64,000 nt of DNA from Solenopsis invicta (lineage: Eukaryota > Arthropoda > Insecta > Hymenoptera > Formicidae), in NCBI RefSeq assembly GCF_016802725.1, contig NC_052679.1, positions 14,873,635 to 14,937,634 of the forward strand, written 5' to 3'. The translations under genes and the position numbers were made by a program. Under the pieces are notes generated by a model. It made no database searches and was not told the origin of the DNA. It saw nothing but the letters and a program-made list of their open reading frames with translations. Below, piece by piece: positions 48,502 to 58,834 of the stretch. Every line of letters starts with the position of its first letter. Position 1 is the stretch's first letter.

Positions 48502-48965
48502 CAACGACGAAAGACTATTAAAGACCGCTAACCTTATAGCAGTTCGTGTAACTGTTAAATTTTTAATGCTAAACTGACAATACAGTACTAATTTTATAAT
48601 TTATTGTTATCCTAAAGTTTCATAGATATGCTTATGTATTTGTAACCCAAAAATTCTTGATTTTTATTAAAAATTGCAGTTTTAATGTTAACATCCAAGT
48701 TTGATTATTGACAGAGATAATAACTGATCAAAAAGAATTACAATTTTAAAGCAATATACAATGATGTTGTTAAATATAAGTATGCATACTTGCTTATGAA
48801 GTATTTGCATATTAAAAAAATCAAGATTTTAATAATGTATTACTCAAATATTTGTATTAACAATCATATAGTCGATAACGTCATCGCTCTTCAATTACCG
48901 CCGGGCCCCTGACGGCCCCGAAAATTTACCCAAGGTTGACGGTCTTTAATAGTCTCTCGTCGGTG
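48502..48965. mobile_element. 464-bp hAT-like MITE with 7-bp target duplication
   Basis: TIRs are CAACGACGAAAGACTATTAA and CACCGACGAGAGACTATTAA, continuing AGACCG. TGTGAAG flanks both ends (48495-48501 and 48966-48972). The 7-8 bp duplication and CA-starting TIR fit hAT. There is no transposase. It lies between the receptor promoter and the Harbinger element. Confidence 0.85.
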
Positions 48966-49288
48966 TGTGAAGTCAGGTTTTTGTCGTTTCTAACTTCTAA
49001 TTCTATTTATTAGGATGCGCTCACATGGGATACGGAATAGCGGAACTGCGGAATGCGAAACGTTTGTGATTGATAGCGGCTTTATTCCGCCGATTCCGTC
49101 GTTTTCTTTTTCCGTTTTCAGCGGAATAACTTTTGCGCAGGTATGCGTATTTGTCTTTCACGTGTGTCGTGAAGAAAAACAAAAGACTTAATTAATTAAT
49201 AATTAATTTATTAACTTTACTAATTCATCAAATAATTGTCATTACGATATCAATTTCATGCTATCTCCTGATGCTAAGAACCGCAGTG

Positions 49289-49579
49289 TTATGTGTAGTC
49301 GAATTTTAGGCAAAATGGGATCTCGACTTGTTCTTTGGTAATAACAGGTCCGACTAATTTTAGTAATTCATCAAATAATTGAGATGGCAATCTAAAATAA
49401 TCAATATATTTTTCTTCAGCTTGAGCCTTTCCTTCCCAAGATTTGCACTTACTCTTTGCAAAAATCTTCTTTCTGCGTCGGAAACTCGGGATGAGGCAGC
49501 GGAAAAGATGCAAAACACAATTAAACACGACACAACTTCGCACAATACATCGCATCCGACTGACGACGAATGTTGACAA
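49289..49579 (-). pseudogene. Harbinger transposase N-terminal fragment
   Basis: The frame includes FRRRKKIFAKSKCKSW and YFRLPSQLFDELLKLVGP followed by VITKEQ. This resembles the region before the catalytic domain in PIF/Harbinger transposases (usual form YFRM...FDxLLxxVxPxIxK). It stops about 13 codons later without the DDE domain. Its position near the left TIR agrees with the element type. Confidence 0.65.
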
Positions 49580-50345
49580 ACGCCTGATAATTTACTTCAC
49601 TTTCAACACTCCACAAAACTTTCGAAACATTTGCTCGCGTCAAAAACTCGTACGGTACGACGAGGATGCGAATTGAAATGCGCCGCGACGCGCCGTGACC
49701 CTTCGCCGTCCTGCCTAACCGACCAACTGCTGGCACTGCGTATAGAGGCGATAACGGTGCGCAGGCGCGTGGGCGTAGCCACGCGCGTCACGCCGCTACG
49801 CAGTACGCAGTGCCAGCAGTCGATCGGTTAGGGAGCACGGTGGAAGGTCGTGGTGCGTCGCAGCACATTTCAACTCGTATCCTCGTCATCTCGTAGGTGT
49901 ACGAATGTTTGATGCAAGCAAATGTTTCGAGAGTATTGTGAACAGCCGAAAGTGAAGTATCGGCCTTCGTACCGACATCCGTCGTATCGATGCATGGTAT
50001 GTACGAAGATCGTGTCGCGTTCAATCGTGTTTCGCAGCTTTTCCGTTGCCTCTTATATTCCGATAAGTTTCCAACACGTATGAGCACTAAGAGGGTTTCG
50101 AGAATTCCGAAAACGAAGGCTCGCACGTTCGTGCCAAGTATGAATCAAGATGAATCGTCGTGAGGAAATATTAGATCCGTCGTGTCGCTCAGACGGATTG
50201 GTTGGAGTGGCACGAAGTTACGTCGCGCGTTCAATCACGTCTTCTCCGTTGCCCCGCATTCCGTATCTCGAATTTTCAACAAGCGTGAATACCTGGGGTG
50301 TCGAAAACGAACCAAGTGTTGCGCGTTTGTGCCAAGTGGGCCTAG
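49440..50345. repeat. Triplicated unit (one inverted, two direct) inside the Harbinger element
   Basis: About 49440-49750 is inverted relative to about 49790-50125, around an axis near 49765. Shared blocks include CTGCTGGCACTGCGTA, CTTCACTTTC and TCGAAACATTTGCT. The 49995-50145 part recurs in direct orientation at 50205-50345 (ACGAAG...CGCGTTCAATC, then TTCGTGCCAAGT versus TTTGTGCCAAGT). A further inverted pair links 50331-50402 and 50505-50585 (AGTGCTCGGTGTAAACTAG). Confidence 0.6.
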
Positions 50346-50587
50346 TTTACACCGAGCACTTAATACGCATACTAACTCGTAATTTTCTATTAAATTATCT
50401 TACTTTCGACGATACGTGTATATGTATATATGATACATATATTTAATTATCTCGATTCATATTGTATCAGCTTAGTATACTATTCTTTAAATTTATTGCC
50501 GAAATTATGATAATTTAATAGAAAATTACTAGTTAATAGTTAGTACGTGTATCAAGTGCTCGGTGTAAACTAGTGTAAACTAGGCCT

Positions 50588-50673
50588 ATGAATCGAGAAG
50601 AGGAGGCTCTTGGATCTTCGAAAGCGGCGGCTGAGACTACCGAGACGGAGCTGGACGGAGCGATCAGCGAACG
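50588..50673 (+). other. Exon-like ORF with splice donor inside the Harbinger element
   Basis: ATG at 50588 opens a frame beginning MNREEEALGSSKAAAETTE. It runs about 28 codons to GTGAGT at about 50674. It is acidic and Thr-rich. An upstream ATG at 50150 starts a similar peptide (MNRREEILDPS), so a leader unit was duplicated. It could be the first exon of the element's accessory (Myb/SANT-type) gene, but no such domain is seen downstream. Confidence 0.35.
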
Positions 50674-50904
50674 GTGAGTCAATTTATTTGTACAGGTATC
50701 TACTGTTTATTCGCCCTCACATTTTTGTATTTGTGTCTTGTACGTCCTGATTGCGCTCGCATAAATTGCGAGTCAATAAATTGCGCATAAGCCGTTAAGA
50801 ATAGAAAAAATTTAAAATTCGTGTACGCGCGCTCGGCACTATCCCTTCGCCGGGTTTGCCAACAGACGCGATTGATGTGCTTTCCAAGGTATTGACTGAC
50901 TATA

Positions 50905-51052
50905 CAGGGTGATTATTAATAACTGTTTCCGTGTTTCACCATAGAAGCATGATTTACCGACGGATACGTATTTCTAACATATTATTATATTAAAAATTAC
51001 AAATGTGTGCTTCTATGGTAAAAAGTAGAAACAGTCATTAATAATCATCCTG
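50905..51052. mobile_element. 148-bp mariner-type MITE nested in the Harbinger element
   Basis: TIRs are CAGGGTGATTATTAATAACT and, inverted, CAGGATGATTATTAATGACT, continuing to CCATAGAAGCA. TA dinucleotides flank it (50903-50904, 51053-51054). The CAGGGTG start is common in insect Tc1/mariner MITEs. Confidence 0.85.
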
Positions 51053-51947
51053 TATATCATAGTGTATGTTCACGTTATAGAGATGGCGTATGGCGTCTCG
51101 AAAAATTGCATTGGCTAAATTTCTCAGGCTTTTTCTTCTCTTCTTTCGTTTTTCTCGTATGTAAAATCTATCCTATCCAAGTTTTTTTATACATATTTTT
51201 ATTCTACAGAAAAATTGCATTTTTTCTTTTTTTGCAATTGTATACAAAATATTCGATTTTGCAATTTTCTGACGCAGTCTTCGTTGATCCAATGCACTAT
51301 ATGATTTTGTTTTAATTTTTTTAAAAGTCCGCAAGTAACAATAAATAATTTCAGGGCAAATAAAATCAGATTTCATTGCTGCAATGGCAGATAAATAACC
51401 GTGTTGTTATGTTGTATATGTATCTGTATGTCTTTTTAAAGCAAGAGCGAAAATGTAAATCAAAATCGGTACACATACACAGTCGGTATGCAGACGTTCC
51501 TGTACCTTATAAGAGCTACAATATTCTTAGAATATTATATGAATATTATTATAAATTAACATAATATTAAAATAATTTTCTGAAAATATAATATTTTTTA
51601 ATAATAAATTTAATATTTCAGGAATATTATTTAATATTAAATAATATTATGTTAGAGGATATGTGTTTGTGATTTCCGATCATCAGTTTGTTTCCTATGT
51701 CCCATGGAGCAAAACTTGTAAATGCGCAATCAATGCAAGCCAATGACAAATACTATTCCGGCAGATCTCGTGTAAATGATCTACGGGAAGGCTCTTACGA
51801 TTGATCAGCGCTAATTTCGCATTCCGCAATTTTCGCTTAATGGGACATATAGAAAAATACACCTTAGCGGAGCGGAATCGGAGGAATAAAGCCGCTACCA
51901 ATCACGAACGTTCCGCAGTTCCGCCATCCCATGTGAGCGCACCCTTA

Positions 51948-54238
51948 GATCTTTCGAAGTTGAAATTAAAGATAAGATGCGATTTTATGATTTGTCATTA
52001 ACACTGTGATTTTTTTCTTAAATCACAACGCGACATACAATATAATTTTGTTGTGAAATGATTGTACAATTAAAAATCGCAAATGCTCAAAATCGAACTT
52101 ACCATACAGCACTGAAGCTTCCAGTAATATTTCAAAAACATTATAACATCACAAATTATAATATAATATTGCAGTGACATTTCAGAGACATGCAATATCA
52201 ATATTTCACCAAGATATTCTATCGATGTTATAAAAAGATCATAAAATTCTCAGAATATACATTAAAACGCTTATATAATATGCTCCGATATGCATTTAAC
52301 TTCGTATGAAAAAGCATTTGTGTTCCCATGTATTACTTTTTTATTCAATATAAGTCTATATATTAATATTATTGCTTTATGTATGTCAACAAATAAAATA
52401 GTAATATTAATTATATAACAGAACATTATTGTATAATTAGTTTTTATTTCTATATACAAAATATAATTTTTTAATATACAGCATACTTTTAATATCTCTC
52501 TTGGATATCAATTTTTTAAGTTTATCTTTATTAAAGCGTTCTATGCATATTTGTATCAACATGTTTCATTATAACAAATACATTACACTGTAACATTATT
52601 GTAGTCAATATAATAATATAAACGAAATTACTATATAATCTTACATCGTAATATTTCTAAGAGCGGATGTTTCAACACTGCCATAAGCTTGCAACATTTT
52701 TTAAACATTTTGCAACTTTTATGCATATTATAATGTTTTAATGTAAACTTTATGCAATTATAACATTTCATAAAGTGTCTCTTGGTGTTCTTTGAGTGTA
52801 ATCAAACTTATTTTATTATTTATTAAATATTTATATAAGAAAATGATAAAACAAGAATCTTTATCTTTCATTACTTAATAATAAATGTTGTAAATGCAGA
52901 TTTGGCCTCAATTATTGAGTTCTAATTTAACACTAGACATGATTTGTTTGAAATTTGTTTCTTTTAAATTATGAAAATGTTGTAGAAAATAATTTTAATA
53001 GAGTAGAAAAGTTAAAAAAATAAATAAATTGACAACTGTCATAAATGTGCACAAATGTTTATTTGCAAGATATGAAAAAAGTGTATGTAAATATTTTTTC
53101 ATATTTTGAAGAAGCGTTTGTACATAATAGTTTAAAATTTGCTTCCTATAATTTAACTTAAAAGTTTCAAATATTGTATTAATCATTATATATAGTAGTT
53201 GTATTAATTACATCATTTAATATTTTATATAGTAAAATATTCTATACAATTTTTTTACCCCGTGCAAGCAACTAACGCGCAATAATAAACCAAAATAATT
53301 TTCCCTATTTCAAAAAGTTACATGTAATTCTCAAAGATAATATTTGAATTAACTGAAAATTCCATAGAACCAATCGTACAGATTGGCTTTCTGGAATTTT
53401 CAATTCTAAATAGAATTAAACCTCCCTTTATCAACCGTTTTATGATAGTGATACAATTCTTTATTCAAACTAAACGCTTTAAACATTTAATTTGGATCAT
53501 TTAGATCAAATGATGTAGATTGGGAAGTTTTTTTTACTAATATTTGAAATTAAATAATTTAATGATAAAATAATTTAATTTACAGAAAATAAAAAAGCAG
53601 TTTTATTTATATATAGAAAATAAATTTTTATTGTGAAAGTGGAGTAATCATTGACTGCATTTACTTCAAAATAATAATTTTTTTGCAAAATATGTAACTC
53701 GAGGGGTTATAATTAGATGAAACAAAAAATTAACTCATTTAAAATTAAGTTAAAAATTATTAACGTTCTAATTTTATTAACTTTTTAACTGTTTTCTATC
53801 CAAACTGATAATTAACTTATTAAGCAAGAAACATTAGTATTACAGTACCTATGTATTAAATATCCTATTACCATTAACAAAATAAATTTTTTACTATTTA
53901 AGAAAGATTGATATATAAAAAAATTAGATCAAGGACAACAAAGTATGTAATAAAAAAATTTTTAACAATTCTAGTTGAAATAATATATAATTAATATCAT
54001 TAAAATACTACATTATAGGATTTTCACAGAATGTCATAAGATAAATATTGCAAACTTTTATATACACATATATACATATCAATTTAAACCCATTTGGCAC
54101 TAATGTAGCTTAACTATAAACTCGATTTAACTTACTTCTTTTTTAAATTCTAAGATAGAAAATAAGTTAAATTAAATTAAAATTAAGCTATACATTGGTG
54201 CAAATAAGCTTCAGTGTTGTATTGCTAAAATATTATTT
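51948..54238. other. AT-rich intergenic DNA, no gene seen
   Basis: Between the Harbinger element and the SLU7 stop. It contains the hairpin at 53351-53404 and probably the SLU7 3' UTR just below 54239. ORFs are short and AT-driven. Confidence 0.5.
53351..53404. repeat. Near-perfect short hairpin
   Basis: AACTGAAAATTCCATAGAACCAATC pairs with GATTGGCTTTCTGGAATTTTCAATT across a five-base loop. It may be a tiny MITE. The loop is too short for a typical pre-miRNA. Confidence 0.5.
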
Positions 54239-55963
54239 TTAAAGAAAATGCGCCATTGGATCTTCGTCCCGTTTGCGTTTCATTTGAAACGCTTCTATCT
54301 CTTCTTCTGTCAATTTTTTTGTTTCATACATGCTGTTGTATGGACGTTTCCTTTCATCCAGATTTAACAACCTTTCCGCCTGCCTCGTATTTTCTTCCTC
54401 CTTTCTTAGTGCTTCCTTTAGTTTGTCATCATCTTGCTCTGCATTATTCCGTTTTTTATTCTTGCGATTTTCTTTACGTTTCTGTTTCTTCAATTTCCGT
54501 TTAGCCGCTTTACTCTGCTTTTCCGTTCTACTTTTTATCTCTTCATCCTCAGATGAAGACTCAGTGCTGGAAGAACGGTTATCCTCCATTGTATTTGGTT
54601 TATCATATGTCTCTTCTGGTTCAGATGCTATTTTATCTGGTATACTGTTGCTCACTGCCTCCGCCGCTTTCTTTCCTGCTTCCCCAGTACAATATGAATT
54701 TTTAATAAAGGAATAACAACATTTGTAGCCCCATTTTCCATCCTGCCAGTAGGAACCCCAGATTGATGTGTGATTGTTTGGATGAACGTCCTCTTCGTAC
54801 TTGGATCGTATCACTTGTCTGTCTTGTCCCTTGATTATTTTACCATATCTCGAATACTCGACATAGTGCTCGGTCTGCGCCAACAACAGAGACTTTGATG
54901 GTACTTTAAGGTGCTCGTCGCCACCATAACGTTCAATCACACTGTCGCGCGCCTTTTCCTTTAATTCGTCGCGTTTCTTGTCATATTCCTGTTTCAGTAG
55001 TTCCAATTTTGTGGGCTCAGCCAACAAATGTACATCGACTCCCTTCTCGTGTGCATCCCAAGCGAACAATTGCGCATTAGCATGCTGCTGCGTGTCTCCC
55101 GAGAAACGCGCGGAGTTCTCGCCCTTGAAGTCCACTTCGCGATCTGTACCGGCGTAAGGATTGTCTCGCATGGATCTGGTCTTTGGATCGTAGTACGCCG
55201 AATTTGGATCTAAATTGCGCAGGTACTTTGCGGTGTCCTCCCGAATACGGAGATTTCTCACAGTGATGCGCTGCTTGGAGTCGACCTTGGTACCAGGCAT
55301 GTCCACCTCGTCCACATACTTGTCCTCGTCCTTGTCCGAGTCTTGCTCATCGTTCTCCTCCTCCGCGTTGAGCTTTTCTGCGCGCATCTGCCTCTTGGCC
55401 TCTTCTATCTTTTGGTACTCCTCCACGATCGCTCGGTGCTCGGAAGGATCGTAACCGGCCCATCTGTCTCTCTTGCCGTCGTAATCCATAGACAGCTCGG
55501 GCTGTGTGAATTCATCCGGCGCGATCATTGAATTAGTAAACTTTGCGCCGACCTTGCGCGGTCTCTCGAAGCAGTCCTTTTGCTTGTGAGTCATCGCGCC
55601 GCAATTCTCACAGGCGCCTTTACGGTACTTGGTAGCCGCTCGCGAGGTGTCCACCCCGCGGTTGTACCACGAGTCTATGGTGCTGTACTGCTTCTGCTTC
55701 TCGGGCTGCGGTCTCTGATGTTTCAGGGTGGGACCCTGAGCCCCAAAGTACCATGGTGTCGCGCTGATGTACTGCGGGATATGCGGATTAATGTCTTTAC
55801 CTTCCTCGTCGACGGCCGCGGGCGCCGTGCCAGCCTTCCTCGCCTCTTCGAGCTCCTTCGCTTTTCGCCAATCCTCTCTGCTCTTCTTCCGCGGTTCATC
55901 GTCGAACGAGCTCTTGTTCTTCAAAATGCTCGACACAGTCATGTTCGCCGACAAATTGGCCAT
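54239..55963 (-). CDS. Slu7: Pre-mRNA-splicing factor SLU7
   Basis: SLU7 is a nuclear second-step splicing factor. It works with PRP18 and PRP22 to hold the free 5' exon and select the 3' splice site. The ORF is uninterrupted, with 574 residues from the ATG at 55963. The frame stays open for 12 codons upstream, but no ATG lies between that ATG and an in-frame stop, so this ATG is the start. Residues 26-70 hold the conserved block with RKKSREDWRKAKELEEARKA and a run ending INPHIPQYI. A CCHC zinc knuckle (C-X2-C-X4-H-X4-C) spans residues 118-131 and is followed by FERPRKVGAKFT. The second half has acidic stretches, a strongly basic Lys/Arg segment near residue 500 that could act as a nuclear signal, and the tail KRKRDEDPMAHFL. 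Length matches animal SLU7. It faces the SMIM30-like ORF head-to-head. Confidence 0.97.
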   Translation of the reverse strand: MANLSANMTVSSILKNKSSFDDEPRKKSREDWRKAKELEEARKAGTAPAAVDEEGKDINPHIPQYISATPWYFGAQGPTLKHQRPQPEKQKQYSTIDSWYNRGVDTSRAATKYRKGACENCGAMTHKQKDCFERPRKVGAKFTNSMIAPDEFTQPELSMDYDGKRDRWAGYDPSEHRAIVEEYQKIEEAKRQMRAEKLNAEEENDEQDSDKDEDKYVDEVDMPGTKVDSKQRITVRNLRIREDTAKYLRNLDPNSAYYDPKTRSMRDNPYAGTDREVDFKGENSARFSGDTQQHANAQLFAWDAHEKGVDVHLLAEPTKLELLKQEYDKKRDELKEKARDSVIERYGGDEHLKVPSKSLLLAQTEHYVEYSRYGKIIKGQDRQVIRSKYEEDVHPNNHTSIWGSYWQDGKWGYKCCYSFIKNSYCTGEAGKKAAEAVSNSIPDKIASEPEETYDKPNTMEDNRSSSTESSSEDEEIKSRTEKQSKAAKRKLKKQKRKENRKNKKRNNAEQDDDKLKEALRKEEENTRQAERLLNLDERKRPYNSMYETKKLTEEEIEAFQMKRKRDEDPMAHFL

Positions 55964-56669
55964 TCTGCCGCGCGAATCACACTCCTTCTTCTTTACCAAG
56001 GCCCTGAGTATCAGACGGAATCACACTTCCGTCTTTCAGAAAGACACGTTTCTGCAACACATTGGCGTCTATTTACATTCGAATTTGCAGTGTAGGATCG
56101 AACAGTATCGAGCATCGAGACTGCTTGTTAGGTTACCTCGTTTTTTAAGGGTGAAAATCCATGCAGCAGAATAGCATAAAGGTGCTATTACATGCAAGCG
56201 TCGAGTGTCGAACGTCGAGTTGCGCAGAAGATTATTACGCCACGGCCACGGACTTGACTATGAATACCGGCCAATCATTGTCGATTATTCTTCTATAAAT
56301 TGACTATGATTGGCCAATTTCTTACGGTCTGCATTGGCCTACACAAACTTTGGCCTACATAGGCTTTAGGCCTATTTGGAATTTGGACGTTCCGATTGGT
56401 TAGTCTCACGCATGGGATATGTTGCTACTTGTACTTAACCTTTTACCGCCATTTTTATTTACAATTCCCTTAATATTTTGATGGACTTGTCGCTTGTCAT
56501 CACTGTTTATCAACGACGAGTATGATTTGATACGCAACTATTTGAAGTGTACGAGCTTGCGTAAAAGGAAATATATGTTATAATCAGCGACACGCACCAA
56601 CACGTACAAGAGCAATAAATTTTGTAATTAATATTACGTATTCCTGTGCTTTTATCATCTACGAGAAGG
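55964..56669. promoter_or_regulatory. Shared intergenic promoter between SLU7 and the SMIM30-like gene
   Basis: 706 bp separate the two divergent start codons. Such spacing usually means a bidirectional promoter serving two housekeeping-type genes. The part near SLU7 is GC/CpG-rich and the SMIM30 side is AT-rich. A hairpin MITE remnant (56269-56315) lies near the middle. The identity of core promoter motifs is not clear by eye. Confidence 0.6.
56269..56315. repeat. Short palindromic MITE remnant (CCAATCAyrGTC family)
   Basis: GGCCAATCATTGTC at the left pairs with GACTATGATTGGCC at the right, forming a hairpin of about 47 bp. The arm motif CCAATCA(C/T)AGTC is shared with the two hairpins at 5674-5942. 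It sits inside the SLU7/SMIM30 promoter interval. Confidence 0.55.
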
Positions 56670-56846
56670 ATGTGGTTCTATTATTTACTCGTTGTATTCG
56701 GCGTTTTCGATGTCGCGATGGCTTCCAATGGTTTCGATTTCGGAGACACTCTGGCCTTAATCTTAGGATTAAGCATTGCGATTGTTGGATTCTTTGCTTG
56801 CATGGGAGCTTATGCGAGAAGGCGAGGTCACTTTGAATCCTTGTGA
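56670..56846 (+). CDS. SMIM30: Small integral membrane protein 30-like microprotein
   Basis: A 58-codon ORF from ATG 56670 to TGA 56844-56846. Residues 2-18 form a hydrophobic N-terminal segment, probably a signal peptide or anchor. After a short polar stretch with GDTLALILG, residues 27-48 form a second hydrophobic helix with ACMGAYARRR at its cytosolic end. Spacing, the GD-ALxLG motif and the C-x-GxYAR(R/K)R ending match my memory of vertebrate SMIM30 (about 59 residues), which is reported as a membrane-associated microprotein. Its function in insects is unknown to me. A consensus donor (GTAAGT) at 56879 after the stop suggests a spliced 3' UTR, and AATAAA occurs at 57101-57106. It lies 706 bp from the SLU7 start on the opposite strand, so the two probably share a promoter. 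Confidence 0.85.
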   Translation: MWFYYLLVVFGVFDVAMASNGFDFGDTLALILGLSIAIVGFFACMGAYARRRGHFESL

Positions 56847-58761
56847 AGCTTTGCAAAGCTTTTAAAATATGTTCAACGGTAAGTAACGTTGACGTCCTGG
56901 TTTTTACATATAGGATATCTGAAATTATTAAGTTACTTTCCTTCAGAAAGATTTCTAAGCTTAATTGCAATGTATATTTAAAATGTCTATAATAAGAAAA
57001 TTATTATCTAAATTATTTATTTTTATTTTATAATTTTTTGACCATCAATTTGTCACTTTTGTTTGGCCCATTTTATGTTTGTTACTGGTATTAATTTATA
57101 AATAAATTAATATTAACACAATAATGTAATCCTTTAATTAATCTTATCTATATAAAGTATACATCAATTTTATCTATATAAAATGTAATTTTTTAATGTT
57201 ACATTTCTTGGTTTTTTTTTAATGTTTTAAGTTCGGCAAGTGTGCAGGATGTTGTTTGGAGAATCTTGTAAATGTTTGTAAATTTATGTAGAAAATTATG
57301 GAGCACACAGATCTGTTTTTGACCAGTACAGCCTTATCATTATTTAAATGTATTGATATGCTTCTCAGCCATGTTAAAATATTGTTTATATTGTAAAATG
57401 TAATGGTTATAACATTTAAGAATGTTTCGATATTGATAATAATACTATTTTATTATAATTACAGTATAACAAGGAAATTTAACCTTTCAAGGAAAATGAA
57501 AAAAGGCAACTTGAGGTTTTCTGTATATATAAAAGGATAATCTGTACAAATAGATTAGATAATATACAAAACATATTATAATGATGTATTGAGTTTATAT
57601 AGAATATCAAATATATTTGTTATATAATAAAAAATGTAATAAATAGGATTTTCATCTATTCTATTAATTCAATGACAGTGCAGTGGAAGGAGACAACTAT
57701 TACAATTTGTATTATATGTTTATTTATTTCTCTTTATTAAGCTTTATTGTAGTAATTTTTACATTTATCTTTTGATAAAATTGTTAATAAAGTTTTAGCC
57801 TGTTTTACAATATTGTACGAAGTACAGAGATATATTATTAAAATTTTTGTTTTCATGATGTTGATAACTTTTTTAATAATTAAAATAACAATGAATTATC
57901 AAACTTGATAGATGCAAACACAAATTACGAAATAGAACCAGCTAGATTAATAATAAGCAATTATTTTTTGATAGAACATCCATTTTTCAATTGATTTATT
58001 CTCAGTTTATAAAAACAAAACTAAGGAATAACCCTTTTTCATGAACGTTTTGGACTAATTTAACTTTCCTCAGTAAGTTGGAATTGTATGTAACAACCAT
58101 GAATTATATTTTATTATGAGAATTTATAATAACCACATATTCAGATTAAAATACTGATACAATTATAAAAGTGTGTATATGACTGTGGTCAAAATTCAAG
58201 ATTAGATAAGTTAATATATATATTTTTAATTAAGTTAACGTTAATAGCTTATAAAATTTAGTTACGTTAAAAATTACTATTGAAAATAAGCAAAAAACTA
58301 TAACTACTTAAAAGTTTCCTTAAGATAAAATCAAATTAATTATGAAAAGTATTGTACATTAAATTAGAAATTCGTAAGTTTTTAAAGTTAGATTCTTAAA
58401 CAATCTCTCAAAACAATTATAATATAGATCATCAAATAAATTTAATATTTTATTTGTAAATTAAATTATTTGAAATAACAAAGAAATCTTTTTGTGTGAG
58501 AATGTATTTTTTTTAATTTTGTTTTACATAAATTTTTAACTTAAGAAAAAAGTTAATAAAGTTTATATGTTTCAAAAATAACTAATTAAAATTAAAAAAT
58601 AATTATTTAAAATTAAATTTTCAATTTTATTATTTATAATCAAAAATATAACGAAATAATGTCAATGCGAGCCAATACCGACAATGGAAGTTTGTAAGTA
58701 TATATAATTTTATTATTACAAACTCCAACTTATGCAAACTGTGTGCCGAATATTTTGTAAT

Positions 58762-58834
58762 GCCTCGGTAGTTAAATTGGTAGGACGCACATACGGAATA
58801 TTGGAAGATTTAGGTTCAAATCCTGGCTGAGGAG
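58762..58834 (+). repeat. tRNA-like sequence, probably tRNA pseudogene or SINE head
   Basis: It has an A-box-like TAGTTAAATTGG and a B box GGTTCAAATCC at tRNA spacing. CCTCGG at the 5' end pairs with CTGAGG at the 3' end. The D stem and anticodon stem are degraded and the anticodon is ambiguous (GAA or GGA depending on alignment). An AT-rich tail follows. It is more likely a tRNA-derived SINE or pseudogene than a working tRNA. Confidence 0.5.

Larger units (their letters stand above)
49013..51944. mobile_element. PIF/Harbinger-type DNA transposon, decayed
   Basis: The ends GGATGCGCTCACATGGGAT and GGGTGCGCTCACATGGGAT (inverted) have TTA on both sides (49010-49012 and 51945-51947), as expected of PIF/Harbinger. 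TIR similarity continues through GCGGAACTGCGGAA, TAGCGGCTTTATTCC and CCGATTCCG. Inside are a minus-strand transposase N-terminal fragment, diverged inverted and direct repeats of a promoter-like unit (49440-50345), a plus-strand exon-like ORF with GTGAGT donor (50588-50673) and a nested mariner-type MITE. The catalytic DDE part is not visible. Confidence 0.85.

Noticed and set aside
53351..53404. Pre-miRNA
   Set aside because: The loop is about five bases and the total length is below a usual pre-miRNA. No known seed was recognised.
55964..55999. Extending SLU7 by 12 codons upstream
   Set aside because: The upstream frame opens only with a non-ATG codon after an in-frame stop. The ATG at 55963 starts the conserved N-terminus.
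54256..56174. Plus-strand ORFs of 61-171 codons opposite SLU7
   Set aside because: Antisense shadows of the SLU7 coding frame.
58762..58834. Functional tRNA gene
   Set aside because: D and anticodon stems are degraded and the anticodon is ambiguous, so a tRNA-derived repeat fits better.
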